Shown: positions 44,308 to 52,924 of the stretch, in pieces
Layout of the letters: each line of letters starts with the position of its first letter
Position numbering within the stretch: position 1 is the first letter of the stretch
Source: PCC-6802 sp031388585
GTDB taxonomy: Bacteria; Cyanobacteriota; Cyanobacteriia; Pseudanabaenales; Pseudanabaenaceae
Direction of reading: 5' to 3'
Assembly (NCBI GenBank): GCA_031388585.1
Contig: JANMRU010000141.1
Location: forward strand, 1-64,000
Length of the DNA: 64,000 nt
Made by a program: the position numbers and the translations under genes
The notes under the pieces: model-generated
Databases searched by the model: none
Told to the model about the DNA's origin: nothing
What the model saw: only the letters and a program-made list of their open reading frames with translations

Positions 44308-46068
44308 TCAAACATCTTTCGTAGCAGAACCAGAATATATCAGACCTTTACGCAAATCTACAGTAAGGGGTTCGCCATCACGAATATTTTTTGTTGCACC
44401 TTCAACCCCAACCATCACTGGGATACCTAATTTACGGCCAATTATGACAGCATGGGAATCTAAGCTGTCTTCTTCCGTAACGATCGCTGCTGCTTTACGT
44501 ATAACTTCAACATAATCCACATCAGTTTGCTTGACGACTAGAATTTCCTTCGGATGGAAGTCCTTAACATCAAGATAATTATGAGCAACCCGAGCGCGGC
44601 CACTGATAACGCCTTGACCAACTCCCAAGCCCTTGCCTACTACAGCGGAGACAAACTCTACTTTGATTAAGTCCGTTGAGCCTGCAACACCCTGCAATGT
44701 TCCCGCTGTCATAACCACCAGATCGCCTGCTGCCACCAATTTGCGCTCTTGTGCGACATTTAAAGCTGCCTCGAAATTTTGACGCGCCGATGGTAAAGAA
44801 AGAATCATCAATGGTTGTACGCCCCATACCAACTGTAGCTGACGGGCTACATCCACCTGTGGAGTAACAGCCACAATGGGGATGGGTGGTCGATATTTGC
44901 TAACATTTCGTGCCGTTGCACCAGTTTTAGTCAGGGTTAAAATGGCGGTAGCATCAAGCTGTACGGCAATTTTGCCGACTGCTTCGCTAATAGCATTGGG
45001 GACAGAGCGTCCTTCACTCAGCACTGGATGAAGATTATGCTCTTTCTCAATCCGCTGCGCAATTCTGTCCATAGTTTCCACAGCCTGAATGGGATACTGA
45101 CCCACGGCAGTTTCATTGGAAAGCATCACGGCATCAGTACCGTCGAGGATGGCATTTGCCACATCGGAAATCTCGGCTCTTGTAGGGCGAGGATTGCTGA
45201 CCATACTATCTAGCATCTGAGTTGCAGTAATCACAGGGATGCCAAGCTGATTTGCAGTTTTAATCAATCGCTTTTGCAGCAATGGTACATCTTCAGCAGG
45301 CACCTCTACACCCAGATCTCCTCTGGCGACCATTACACCATCACAGAGCGATAGAATCTCTTGCATCTGAGTAATCGCTTCGTGTTTTTCAATTTTTGCG
45401 ATTACACCCACACTTTTCCCCGAAGGGGCAATTAATTCCTTGAGCTCAAGAATATCCTCAGGGTTACAAACAAAGCTCAACGCTACCCAGTCAACTCCCT
45501 CTGCCAGACCAAACCGCAAATCTTCGCGATCTTTATCGGTCATAGCCTTAACCGATAAAGAAACATTGGGGAAGTTTACACCCTTGTTGTCAGACAAAAC
45601 CCCATTCATTACCGCTCGACAATGCAAGCTTTTAGTCTCTGTGTCAACTGATTCCACTTGCATCTCGACTTTGCCATCATCCAGCATGATTGTGGCTCCG
45701 ACTGGAACCTCCTCCGCCAGTCTGTTATAGCTAACCGAGCTGATCGTATGGTCGCAGACAACATCTCGACTGGTGAGCGTAAACTTATCACCTTTTTTTA
45801 AAGAGATTGGACCGCCCGCAAATTTGCCAAGCCGAATTTTTGGCCCTTGTAAATCCTGCAAAATTGCGACGGGCTGGTTTAGTTCTGAGGATATCTGGCG
45901 GATTGTACAAATACTACGATGATGATCGGCATGGGTGCCGTGCGAAAAGTTTAGTCGCAGCGTTGTTGCACCCGCTTCGATCAATTTACGAATCATTTCA
46001 GGGCTGCTAGTAGCAGGTCCGATCGTTGCCACAATTTTGGTGCGGCGAAATGTGTCTCTTACTGTCAT
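44308..46068 (-). CDS. pyk: pyruvate kinase with C-terminal PEP-utilising mobile domain
   Basis: 586 residues. The core has TKIVATIGPATSSPEM, LQDLQGPKIRLGKF, MVARGDLGVEVPAEDVPLLQK and the allosteric C domain. An extra ~95 residues at the end (GVISGRARVAHNYLD, ILVVKQTDVDYVEV, DSLDSHAVIIGRKLGIPVMVG) form a PEP-utiliser mobile domain with a His, as in cyanobacterial and Bacillus type enzymes. It converts PEP and ADP to pyruvate and ATP. The phosphatase gene directly follows. Confidence 0.96.
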   Translation of the reverse strand: MTVRDTFRRTKIVATIGPATSSPEMIRKLIEAGATTLRLNFSHGTHADHHRSICTIRQISSELNQPVAILQDLQGPKIRLGKFAGGPISLKKGDKFTLTSRDVVCDHTISSVSYNRLAEEVPVGATIMLDDGKVEMQVESVDTETKSLHCRAVMNGVLSDNKGVNFPNVSLSVKAMTDKDREDLRFGLAEGVDWVALSFVCNPEDILELKELIAPSGKSVGVIAKIEKHEAITQMQEILSLCDGVMVARGDLGVEVPAEDVPLLQKRLIKTANQLGIPVITATQMLDSMVSNPRPTRAEISDVANAILDGTDAVMLSNETAVGQYPIQAVETMDRIAQRIEKEHNLHPVLSEGRSVPNAISEAVGKIAVQLDATAILTLTKTGATARNVSKYRPPIPIVAVTPQVDVARQLQLVWGVQPLMILSLPSARQNFEAALNVAQERKLVAAGDLVVMTAGTLQGVAGSTDLIKVEFVSAVVGKGLGVGQGVISGRARVAHNYLDVKDFHPKEILVVKQTDVDYVEVIRKAAAIVTEEDSLDSHAVIIGRKLGIPVMVGVEGATKNIRDGEPLTVDLRKGLIYSGSATKDV

Positions 46069-46184
46069 TTATGGGTTAGGTGCACGTGAATCGAACATAC
46101 TTAGGGCACATGCAATGAGTGCCTTTCAAGCGGTCTGGTATATTTTTGTCAACAGCTGACATACTATCATTCTCTATAGCGCTA

Positions 46185-46287
46185 TATAGCAATCCTTGCT
46201 GAAATGCAAATTGGGAGTTTGGGGGACTTTGCCTCCATAAAGGGGTTTCCCCCCTTCACCCTTAAACAAATAAAAACTGATCGCTAT
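46185..46287 (-). repeat. MITE-like repeat, family B copy 3 (inverse)
   Basis: TATAGCAATCCTTGCTGAAATGCAAATTGG at the left and AAACAAATAAAAACTGATCGCTAT at the right; inverted it lines up with the copy at 22102-22203 (ATCAGTTTTTATTTGTTTA and TTGC...GGATTGCTA). The ends are inverted repeats. It sits in the spacer between pyk and ribF, which are divergent. Confidence 0.7.
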
Positions 46288-46366
46288 CCCCATACCTATC
46301 CCTATATATGTATATGTTTGTCCGATCGCAAGTATGGCAAAATATAAATGTTGCAAAATGTAAAGT

Positions 46367-47389
46367 GTGTTAGTTATCTCCGATCTAGGTAAAGCTATTA
46401 CCCCGACGGCAATTGCCCTGGGCAATTTTGATGGCGTACATCGAGGTCATCAATGTGTAATTGCGCCTGCGATCGCCAATTCTGAAGGGTTAGTTCCTAC
46501 GGTATTAACTTTCAACCCGCACCCCCAAGAATTTTTTACAGGTACTGCCAGACTTTTACTCACACCGATCGCCGAAAAGATCGAGCAGCTTGAGGCATTA
46601 GGTGTCCAGCAGTTGGTATTGCTCCCTTTCGATCGGGCGATCGCAGCTTTAACGCCGCAAGAATTTATGCAGCAAATCTTGATCGACCAACTGCAAGCAC
46701 GTAAAATCAGCGTTGGCTTTAACTTTCGCTTTGGCTGCAAGCGCTGTGGCTCTGTGGAAGACTTAAAAGCTATATGGGGCGATCGCGTTAATGTTGTACC
46801 CGAGCAACTCATGCACGACAAATTAGATATTGATGGTTCCTCTCCACTCAGGATTAGTAGTTCTGCCATCCGCGCAGCCTTAATGCAGGGCGAGATCGAC
46901 ATTGCCCAGGTGTTCTTGGGTCGCCCCTACAGCCTGATTGGTAATGTAGTAGCAGGCCAGCAAATGGGGCGCAAGCTAGGATTCCCCACGGCGAATCTAC
47001 AGTTAGATCCCCAGAAATTTTTACCTAGAGATGGCGTTTATGCCGTGCAGGTAATGAATCTGGCTAATGAGCCAATTGCAGCGGTGATGAATATTGGTGT
47101 GCGTCCCACAGTCACTGGGGATCGACAGCGCACCGTAGAAGTACATTTGTTGAACTGGAGTGGAGATCTCTACGGTCAAAAACTATGTGTAAATTTGGTG
47201 AAGTTTCTGCGACCTGAGCAGAAGTTTGATTCATTAGATGCGCTGAAGCAGCAAATTAAAACAGACTGTGAAATTGCTCTTAGTGGTTCTGCTGCAAGCA
47301 AGCCTTTTGAACTAATTGAATTGTGCCACACCTTAACAGAGGTAAATGATGCTGTTACCTATCTTCCATCCCATAATATTGAGCCATGA
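46367..47389 (+). CDS. ribF: bifunctional riboflavin kinase / FAD synthetase
   Basis: 340 residues, GTG start. The nucleotidyltransferase part has ALGNFDGVHRGHQ (residues 18-30) and ISSSAIRAALMQGE; the kinase part has GRKLGFPTANLQL, GVYAVQV and MNIGVRPTV. It makes FMN and FAD. The final TGA overlaps the ATG of nagA by four bases (ATGA), indicating coupled translation. Confidence 0.95.
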   Translation: MLVISDLGKAITPTAIALGNFDGVHRGHQCVIAPAIANSEGLVPTVLTFNPHPQEFFTGTARLLLTPIAEKIEQLEALGVQQLVLLPFDRAIAALTPQEFMQQILIDQLQARKISVGFNFRFGCKRCGSVEDLKAIWGDRVNVVPEQLMHDKLDIDGSSPLRISSSAIRAALMQGEIDIAQVFLGRPYSLIGNVVAGQQMGRKLGFPTANLQLDPQKFLPRDGVYAVQVMNLANEPIAAVMNIGVRPTVTGDRQRTVEVHLLNWSGDLYGQKLCVNLVKFLRPEQKFDSLDALKQQIKTDCEIALSGSAASKPFELIELCHTLTEVNDAVTYLPSHNIEP

Positions 47390-48456
47390 CAGGTTTGCAC
47401 AGAGTCCTCAGTCCTTCTCAAGGTGCGATCGATCTCCAAATTAACGGAGCACTAGGCATTCCTTTTAATGACCTAAATCGCGATCGCGCTGCTAAGTTAC
47501 CAGAAATTTGTCGTTTTCTATATCAACAGGGCATTGATGGATTTTTACCCACCCTTGTTACTACATCAATTGAGCAAACGCATCGATCGCTATTCTTTCT
47601 AGCCGCAGCGATCGCCCAACAAAAGCAAAATCCGCAGCCTCTCGAAGCGGAAATTTTAGGCATACACCTCGAAGGACCTTTTCTCCATGCCGATAAGTGC
47701 GGCGCACATCCTCAGCAACATCTATTACCACTTAATCTCGATACGTTACGACAAGTCTTGGGCGATTACACCAAAATTATTAAACTTGTCACCCTCGCAC
47801 CCGAACTCGATCCCACAGGTGCAACTATTCAATATTTACGAGATCGCCAAGTTGTCGTTAGTTTAGGGCACTCTACTGCTAATGCCGAGCAAACAAAAGC
47901 AGCGATCTATCAAGGCGCAACAATGGTGACTCATGCCTTTAACGCCATGCCTAGTCTGCATCATCGTGATGTTGGTTTATTAGGAGAAGCAATATTAAGC
48001 GATCGGGTTTGGTGCGGCTTAATTGCCGATGGTGTTCATGTTTCACCGCAGATGGTCAAACTGCTTTATCGGATGACCAACAGAATTTTTCTGGTTAGCG
48101 ATGCTCTTGCCCCCCTTGGGTTACCCGATGGATCTTACCCTTGGGATGATCGCCTAATTACCGTCACCAATGGCACGGCCAGATTACCCGATGGCACCCT
48201 CTCAGGGACAACCCTTCCTCTGCTCAAATCCGTCAATAATCTGATCTATTGGGATATTTGCCCGCCAGAACAGGCAATCAACTCAGCGATCGTAGCTCCC
48301 CGTCTTGCCATGAATCTAGCGATCGATTCGGACGCGCCGCAGAGGCTAGCATGGTTTCAGGACACATTCTCTTGCGCAATGAATCCAGAATTTGCCCCAC
48401 CTGGTTTTCGGGATGTTCGGTCTTCGCTTGGCTATGAAGTTTTAGAGCAAATATAA
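47386..48456 (+). CDS. nagA: N-acetylglucosamine-6-phosphate deacetylase
   Basis: 356 residues of the amidohydrolase superfamily. GIHLEGPFLHADKCGAHP carries the metal/substrate motif; SLGHSTANAEQTKAAI, THAFNAM, and LVSDALAPLGLPDGSY are typical NagA segments. It turns N-acetylglucosamine 6-phosphate into glucosamine 6-phosphate for amino sugar recycling. Co-translated with ribF by a 4-base overlap. No nagB or transporter nearby. Confidence 0.92.
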   Translation: MTGLHRVLSPSQGAIDLQINGALGIPFNDLNRDRAAKLPEICRFLYQQGIDGFLPTLVTTSIEQTHRSLFFLAAAIAQQKQNPQPLEAEILGIHLEGPFLHADKCGAHPQQHLLPLNLDTLRQVLGDYTKIIKLVTLAPELDPTGATIQYLRDRQVVVSLGHSTANAEQTKAAIYQGATMVTHAFNAMPSLHHRDVGLLGEAILSDRVWCGLIADGVHVSPQMVKLLYRMTNRIFLVSDALAPLGLPDGSYPWDDRLITVTNGTARLPDGTLSGTTLPLLKSVNNLIYWDICPPEQAINSAIVAPRLAMNLAIDSDAPQRLAWFQDTFSCAMNPEFAPPGFRDVRSSLGYEVLEQI

Positions 48457-48601
48457 TTGGGGATGACCAACTACCTCAATGAGCCACAATACTGATGGTA
48501 TAGGCTGCCGCAGACTGCGAATTTGTTCTTAGTGCCAACCAACATTGACAGTCCGCGTATATTGACTAACAGCACTATGGAATTGGATAAAGTGGAAAAG
48601 A

Positions 48602-49786
48602 CTATATCAATCTTCGTTTCACCTGCATACCGATTGCTAGCCCCACCACAATAATAACTGTGAGGTAGAAAAGCGTAATAAACCTTACGGTTAGAGACGG
48701 CGCTACGCCCTCCACTTCAATTTCTTGAGTAACTTGAAAGGGCTGAAATTGCCGAACTCCTCCTGGCTTTGGCGAGACTTCAACTTCTAACTTGTGCGGT
48801 GCTCCATCTAAAAATGTCGCCAGCCATTGCAAATCCCCTGTAGCATTTGGCGATGCTTGGAAGTCCAGTGCGACCCATTCACCATCAACTGCCGTAGTTT
48901 TGACATGCAGAAGTGCATCCGTAACTGGCTGATTAGTCTTGGTGTCGATTACTTGAACCTTGAAGTTAGCAGGTTGCCCTACGATCGCTTGCTGATCGCC
49001 AGCTAGCCTTACTTCTAATCCTTGCGATCGCTTTATACCTGCCTCACTAGTGGCAATATTCTGGGCATCAGGATTAGCTTGGTGAGCGACTGAGCCTTGG
49101 TCTGTCCCATGTGATTCTGCCATTTCGGCGTTGATATTAACGAATAGTAGAGCGCCAATTGCTAGCACCGTCATACCACTTAGCAATAACCTGACTCGCT
49201 GAGGTGCGATTTCGCCTGTGGCGACTTGTTGCTTACCACCAATAATCCAGCCTCCACCTAGTCCCATTACAAGCAAAACGATTGCTAGAATTGCAAAATA
49301 GAGATACTTCACACCACTTTCGGGTACATCCAGACTTAAAGTTTGTTGAAATGGTGCAAATGCTTGGGCCACTGTAGGGGTGGCGTTTACCTGCAATTGA
49401 TAGGTGCCGCGAATGGGAAGCATCTGTTGCACTTGCAACTCGCCGTTGGGAGCGATCGCCTCCACATCTAATAACTTTGTGCCTTCCACATTTGGGAAAT
49501 CAGTTGTAAACCAGGGTGTTGGAGCTGGGGCAAGAATCTGGAGGTGGATCTTGGCATTGGTAAGGGGACGACCAGCAGAGTCTAGCGCTTGCAAAGTCAG
49601 GCGCGTCGGCGTTGGAGTCACAGCAGCCTCGGCTTCAAAGGGTAAAATTTGGCTGACTGGCGGTTCGGTGAGCAATCTCACCGTAGACTGTGGCTGGGAA
49701 ACGATCGCAGAGCGACTGAAAATTAAAGCGACCGCACATGTTAATGCCAAAAAAGCAATCGGCTTGATCGATCTGAACTTAAACAT
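48602..49786 (-). CDS. unrecognised membrane protein with two Ig-like domains, downstream of cbtB under a B12 riboswitch
   Basis: 394 residues. Hydrophobic helices at ~8-27, ~160-183, ~199-217 and ~369-389. Two beta-rich domains (~58-155 and ~256-360) look like Ig/bacterial macroglobulin-type modules (RLTLQALDSAGRPLTNAKI and VQVIDTKTNQPVTDALLH). Between helices 3 and the second domain, EMAESHGTDQGSVAHQ contains His residues that could bind metal. It starts 50 bases after the CbtB-like gene and there is no other promoter space, so it should follow the cobalamin riboswitch. It is not CbtA: the usual CbtA has more helices and no such domains. A role in cobalt handling is inferred only from position. 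Confidence 0.65.
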   Translation of the reverse strand: MFKFRSIKPIAFLALTCAVALIFSRSAIVSQPQSTVRLLTEPPVSQILPFEAEAAVTPTPTRLTLQALDSAGRPLTNAKIHLQILAPAPTPWFTTDFPNVEGTKLLDVEAIAPNGELQVQQMLPIRGTYQLQVNATPTVAQAFAPFQQTLSLDVPESGVKYLYFAILAIVLLVMGLGGGWIIGGKQQVATGEIAPQRVRLLLSGMTVLAIGALLFVNINAEMAESHGTDQGSVAHQANPDAQNIATSEAGIKRSQGLEVRLAGDQQAIVGQPANFKVQVIDTKTNQPVTDALLHVKTTAVDGEWVALDFQASPNATGDLQWLATFLDGAPHKLEVEVSPKPGGVRQFQPFQVTQEIEVEGVAPSLTVRFITLFYLTVIIVVGLAIGMQVKRRLI

Positions 49787-49836
49787 ATTAATCCTGGCTT
49801 CCTGCTAGTTTTAAATACTGACTCGAATGCTGGCAA

Positions 49837-50031
49837 CTAATGGCAAGCGACAGTTAGGGTATGGTGACGCAGAGAGTGCATTTGGTCATGTATAGCAGGG
49901 TAGGTAGAAAAATAGATAGTCCAGATGATTAAAGCGCACAGCGACACATACAAAGTCGCTTGCATGGGGACGGATAAAGTAAATCGGGCTAGTTTTTTGG
50001 AAAAAGCAGTTTGGGATGCAGTTGTCATCAT
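49837..50031 (-). CDS. cbtB: CbtB-like cobalt transporter subunit
   Basis: 64 residues from the ATG at 50031 (GAGG three to four bases upstream). One transmembrane helix (~22-42), then a C-terminal segment YPAIHDQMHSLRHHTLTVACH with the His pattern of CbtB (HDxxHxxRH...CH). CbtB is the small subunit of the CbtAB cobalt transporter found under B12 riboswitches. A cobalamin riboswitch precedes it here. A normal CbtA partner is missing. Confidence 0.85.
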   Translation of the reverse strand: MMTTASQTAFSKKLARFTLSVPMQATLYVSLCALIIWTIYFSTYPAIHDQMHSLRHHTLTVACH

Positions 50032-50117
50032 GTACCTCGCAGATGCACTTAAATTACTCACTTACTTGGGCGGGCATTCTGACTTTTCAGCAACCAAATT
50101 ACATAGTGAGGAGTTAG

Positions 50118-50241
50118 TTAAGAAGCCCTATCACTGCATAACTGGTAACTGAGTCTACAGTTGCGGGACAGCGTCGGATTTACACCGCTCTTTCCCCGTT
50201 ACCTCTAGTAGCTGATCCCTACTAGAACCGATAAGCTTGCA
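50118..50241 (-). promoter_or_regulatory. cobalamin riboswitch
   Basis: On the minus strand: CGGTTCTAGTAGGGATCAGC, then AACGGGGAAAGAGCGGTG, AAATCCGACGCTGTCCCGCA and ACTGTAG, which is the conserved core of the cobalamin aptamer (GGGAA...GGTG...AATCC...GCTG.CCCGCAACTGT), followed by a B12-box-like part near ACTCAGTTACCAG. It lies about 90 bases upstream of cbtB; cobalamin should repress the two genes behind it. Confidence 0.93.
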
Positions 50242-50290
50242 CATCATATCATGGGGGGCTGCCCAGGTTTTTAAAGCTTTGTTTACATCG

Positions 50291-50968
50291 TTAATTTAAC
50301 CTAGGGCAAGCAACGGCTGTTAGTCTTGCGGTTGGACATTGCTGCTCTAAGCATGGCTGACTATAGGCAGGATCTGTTTCTGGGGTGGGGTAGGCTTGGC
50401 CAAAAACCATTTTGCAACTGAGATCTTCAAAATTTGGGGTCATGGTGAGGGGAATACCAAATTTTTCGGTAAAAAAGGTTTGGGTAGGCACTTTACACAT
50501 ATTTACGCACATGCCAACGCAGCCGCTGTCCGCGAGGTAACGACATTTTTTGATATTCACAGCAGATAGTTGCGATCGCACCGTCCCATCCGCCAAATTG
50601 ACTTCAGCTTCAGCTATCTCACACGGCCCCACCAACCACTCAAACAATTGGGCTGCAAACCACGCATTTAGCACGCACACCAGTCGTGTAGGAGAAGAAA
50701 AAGTGCGAATCGCCCAGAGTACTGGAGAGGGTACTAAAGATTGCAGTACTTGAGCCACGATTGCTTGCTGCTCTTGGGCATTACGTCCCTGCATAATTTG
50801 TTTCGACAAATCCACAAAACCGCCATAGCCACTGACTTTAGTTCCCGTACCCAGAGCTTGAGACATCTTGCTAGAAAACAGCCAGATAAACAGGCGATCG
50901 ATGAAATTGTCGTTGTATTCATCACTGAATTTATCTTTGACAACAGTTTGTACGGCTTTCGGCTGCAT
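50291..50968 (-). CDS. DUF4033 protein, cyanobacterial homologue of beta-carotene isomerase D27
   Basis: 225 residues from the ATG at 50968 (GAGGAAAGCA upstream). The D27 family core is present: KCRYLADSGCVGMCVNMCKVP, TEKFGIPLTMTPNFEDLSCKMVFGQ. The Cys residues are those thought to hold an iron-containing cofactor. Plant D27 isomerises all-trans to 9-cis beta-carotene at the start of strigolactone synthesis; in cyanobacteria the function is not well defined. The gene lies upstream of (and reads towards) the cobalamin riboswitch. Confidence 0.9.
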   Translation of the reverse strand: MQPKAVQTVVKDKFSDEYNDNFIDRLFIWLFSSKMSQALGTGTKVSGYGGFVDLSKQIMQGRNAQEQQAIVAQVLQSLVPSPVLWAIRTFSSPTRLVCVLNAWFAAQLFEWLVGPCEIAEAEVNLADGTVRSQLSAVNIKKCRYLADSGCVGMCVNMCKVPTQTFFTEKFGIPLTMTPNFEDLSCKMVFGQAYPTPETDPAYSQPCLEQQCPTARLTAVACPRLN

Positions 50969-51111
50969 TGCTTTCCTCAAATCAGACTGCCTGGATTCAA
51001 TCCTAACAATCTTAACTGAATCCCCAGGTGCGAAACAATGTCGGGTTTACACCACATTTTTCTCTTTGCCCACACTTATCCTAAGGACGATATTCTGTTC
51101 AGATCCCTTGA

Positions 51112-51222
51112 TATAGCCAACACCTTATCGTTAGGACAAATTTTAATTGGGTTGAGGGGGCATTACCCCACGGGAGGGGTTCTACCCCCTAAACCCCGTC
51201 CTAACCTAACTGGCATCTGTAC
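51112..51222 (-). repeat. MITE-like repeat, family A copy 3 (inverse, diverged)
   Basis: Inverse orientation to copies 1 and 2: TATAGCCAACACC at the left, TTAGGACAAATTTTAATTGG, GGGAGGGGTTCTACCCCC in the centre and CCTAACTGGCATCTGTA at the right. The right end is eroded; otherwise the order of blocks is the same. Sits between the divergent D27-like gene and queG. Confidence 0.75.
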
Positions 51223-51338
51223 ATGGAAATGAGATCGTCGATTGAGGATTACTCTGCGAGAAGACGCTTCGCGTCTACGATGCCCCAAAAATCGACACAC
51301 TATCATCGATTAGTCCCAACATCAAAGATGTAAACCTG

Positions 51339-51425
51339 TCAGAATGTTGGTAAGTTGAACCTGACCTCCAGCTGCTGAGGGTGGAGTCCTATAGCCTCCC
51401 GAACCCACCATTTTAATAGATAAAA
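51339..51425 (+). other. possible structured leader upstream of queG
   Basis: GGTGGAG and CCTC/CCACC around 51384-51412 form a G/C-rich hairpin with an internal GAG/CTC pairing, and CTCCAGC.. before it can form an alternative hairpin with GGTGGAG. It ends 15 bases before queG. It matches no riboswitch I recognise (it lacks the preQ1-I pattern) and no tRNA. Confidence 0.3.
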
Positions 51426-51439
51426 AGAATAAGAATATA

Positions 51440-52381
51440 GTGAAAATCTCAGCCGCAGACATCAAACAAAAGGCACTAAAGCTAGGTTTTAGTCGCGTGG
51501 GGATCGCCTCAGCTACCCCCGATCCTGCAATCGCTCAAGCTAATGACAGATTACAAGCTTGGCTGACGCAGGGCTATCACGCAGATATGGCCTGGATGCA
51601 AAATCCCAAACGCCAGGATATTATGCAGGTGATGCCGAGCGTGCGATCGCTGATTTCCTTGGCCCTCAACTACTACACTCCACATCAACATAGTGGCGAT
51701 CCCCAGACTGCCAAAATTTCTCGCTATGGTTGGGGACGAGATTATCACCGCGTCTTGGGCAAAAAGCTAAAAGCCTTGAGTATCTGGTTAGAGGCTCAAG
51801 CCAACGACGAACCAATTCAGACGCGCTTTTATGTCGATACTGGCCCGATCGCGGAAAAAACATGGGCAGAACGGGCGGGGATTGGTTGGGTCGGCAAGCA
51901 CGGCAACCTGATTACCCGTGATTATGGCTCCTGGGTATTTCTGGGCGAAGTTCTCACTAATCTAGATTTGGAACCAGATTTTCCACATGCCGAACATTGC
52001 GGCACCTGTACGCGTTGCATACAGGCTTGTCCGACAGGAGCGATCGCGCAACCATTTGTGGTTGATGCCAATCGCTGCATTGCCTACCACACGATTGAAA
52101 ATAAGGCGGAGGATTTGCCAGAGGCGATCGCTACTAATCTAAATAATTGGGTCGCGGGTTGCGATATTTGCCAGGATGTTTGCCCTTGGAATCAGCGTTT
52201 TGCCCAAGAAACCCATGTCGAAGATTTTCAGCCCTATCTGCATAACGTTAATCCGCAGTTAAGTGACCTGGCGAAGATTTCGGAGGAAGAATGGGATCGA
52301 GCTTTTACGGGTTCGGCACTGCGGCGAATCAAGCCAGAACGTTGGAGGCGCAATGCCAGAAAAGCGAGTAATAAAGACTAA
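51440..52381 (+). CDS. queG: epoxyqueuosine reductase
   Basis: 313 residues, GTG start. The cobalamin-dependent reductase domain is followed by two 4Fe-4S clusters seen as CGTCTRCIQACPTGAI (~190-205) and CDICQDVCPWN (~240-250). RYGWGRDYHRVLGKKL and DTGPIAEKTWAERAGIGWVGKHGNLI are typical. It reduces epoxyqueuosine to queuosine in tRNA and needs cobalamin, which links with cobD and the B12 switch in this window. No other que gene adjoins. Confidence 0.95.
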   Translation: MKISAADIKQKALKLGFSRVGIASATPDPAIAQANDRLQAWLTQGYHADMAWMQNPKRQDIMQVMPSVRSLISLALNYYTPHQHSGDPQTAKISRYGWGRDYHRVLGKKLKALSIWLEAQANDEPIQTRFYVDTGPIAEKTWAERAGIGWVGKHGNLITRDYGSWVFLGEVLTNLDLEPDFPHAEHCGTCTRCIQACPTGAIAQPFVVDANRCIAYHTIENKAEDLPEAIATNLNNWVAGCDICQDVCPWNQRFAQETHVEDFQPYLHNVNPQLSDLAKISEEEWDRAFTGSALRRIKPERWRRNARKASNKD

Positions 52382-52405
52382 AGAGGGGGATATGGTGGTG
52401 AAGAG

Positions 52406-52924
52406 ATGTCAGATAAGCAAACCTATATTCGTGAGAGCAGAGCTATATATGATAGCGCTTGCTCAGCATATGAAAGACAGTATTTTGATTGGCAGTCAGG
52501 TGGATTTGTGCTGACACATAATGGACATAATCGCGATGATGCTTTTTCATCCGAACTATTTGTAGCAAAGGTGTTTGCACAAAGCGGCAGTAGAGTTAAG
52601 CTGCTAGAGGAGTCTGATGCCGTTCCTGGTAAGCGTCCTGATGCTGATATTAACGGCGAAATTTGGGACTTTAAAGAAATCGCGAATGCCGAGAATATTG
52701 CAGGTGCAACTCAACAGCAGATTCGGCGGGGTAAAAAGCAGGCTGATAAAGTGACTTTATATGTTACTCAGGAATACGATATTGCCGATGTTAACCTAGG
52801 TATTGCAAGTGCAATCAGGATTGATATAGCCAACCTAATCCAGAAGATCGCTTTCATAGATCGCGCTGGAAGGTTGCAAATTCTAAACAGAGAGGAACTT
52901 ATGAATGGAAAACGCTTTCAATAA
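52406..52924 (+). CDS. stand-alone CdiA-CT-like PD-(D/E)xK nuclease, putative toxin
   Basis: 172 residues. A nuclease core is visible: Glu50 (AFSSELFVAKVF), Pro78-Asp79 (GKRPDADING) and Asp88-x-Lys90 (IWDFKEI), i.e. a PD...DxK catalytic triad, followed by a Gln/Lys helix (TQQQIRRGKKQADK). This order and the loops resemble C-terminal tRNase domains of contact-dependent CdiA toxins as I know them. No CdiA delivery protein, signal peptide or repeat is attached. The next gene overlaps it by 20 bases. A host defence, toxin-immunity or repair role is possible; activity is inferred. Confidence 0.6.
   Translation: MSDKQTYIRESRAIYDSACSAYERQYFDWQSGGFVLTHNGHNRDDAFSSELFVAKVFAQSGSRVKLLEESDAVPGKRPDADINGEIWDFKEIANAENIAGATQQQIRRGKKQADKVTLYVTQEYDIADVNLGIASAIRIDIANLIQKIAFIDRAGRLQILNREELMNGKRFQ

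Noticed and set aside
46174..46425. 83-residue minus-strand open frame upstream of ribF
   Set aside because: It crosses a family B repeat and the ribF start; shadow frame.
48602..49786. CbtA identity for the gene after cbtB
   Set aside because: Helix number, Ig-like external domains and length do not fit CbtA.
51038..51232. 64-residue plus-strand frame
   Set aside because: It lies on family A repeat copy 3; no protein resemblance.
51376..51412. tRNA-like end with CCA upstream of queG
   Set aside because: No T-loop GGTTCRA pattern, no anticodon arm and no acceptor pairing.
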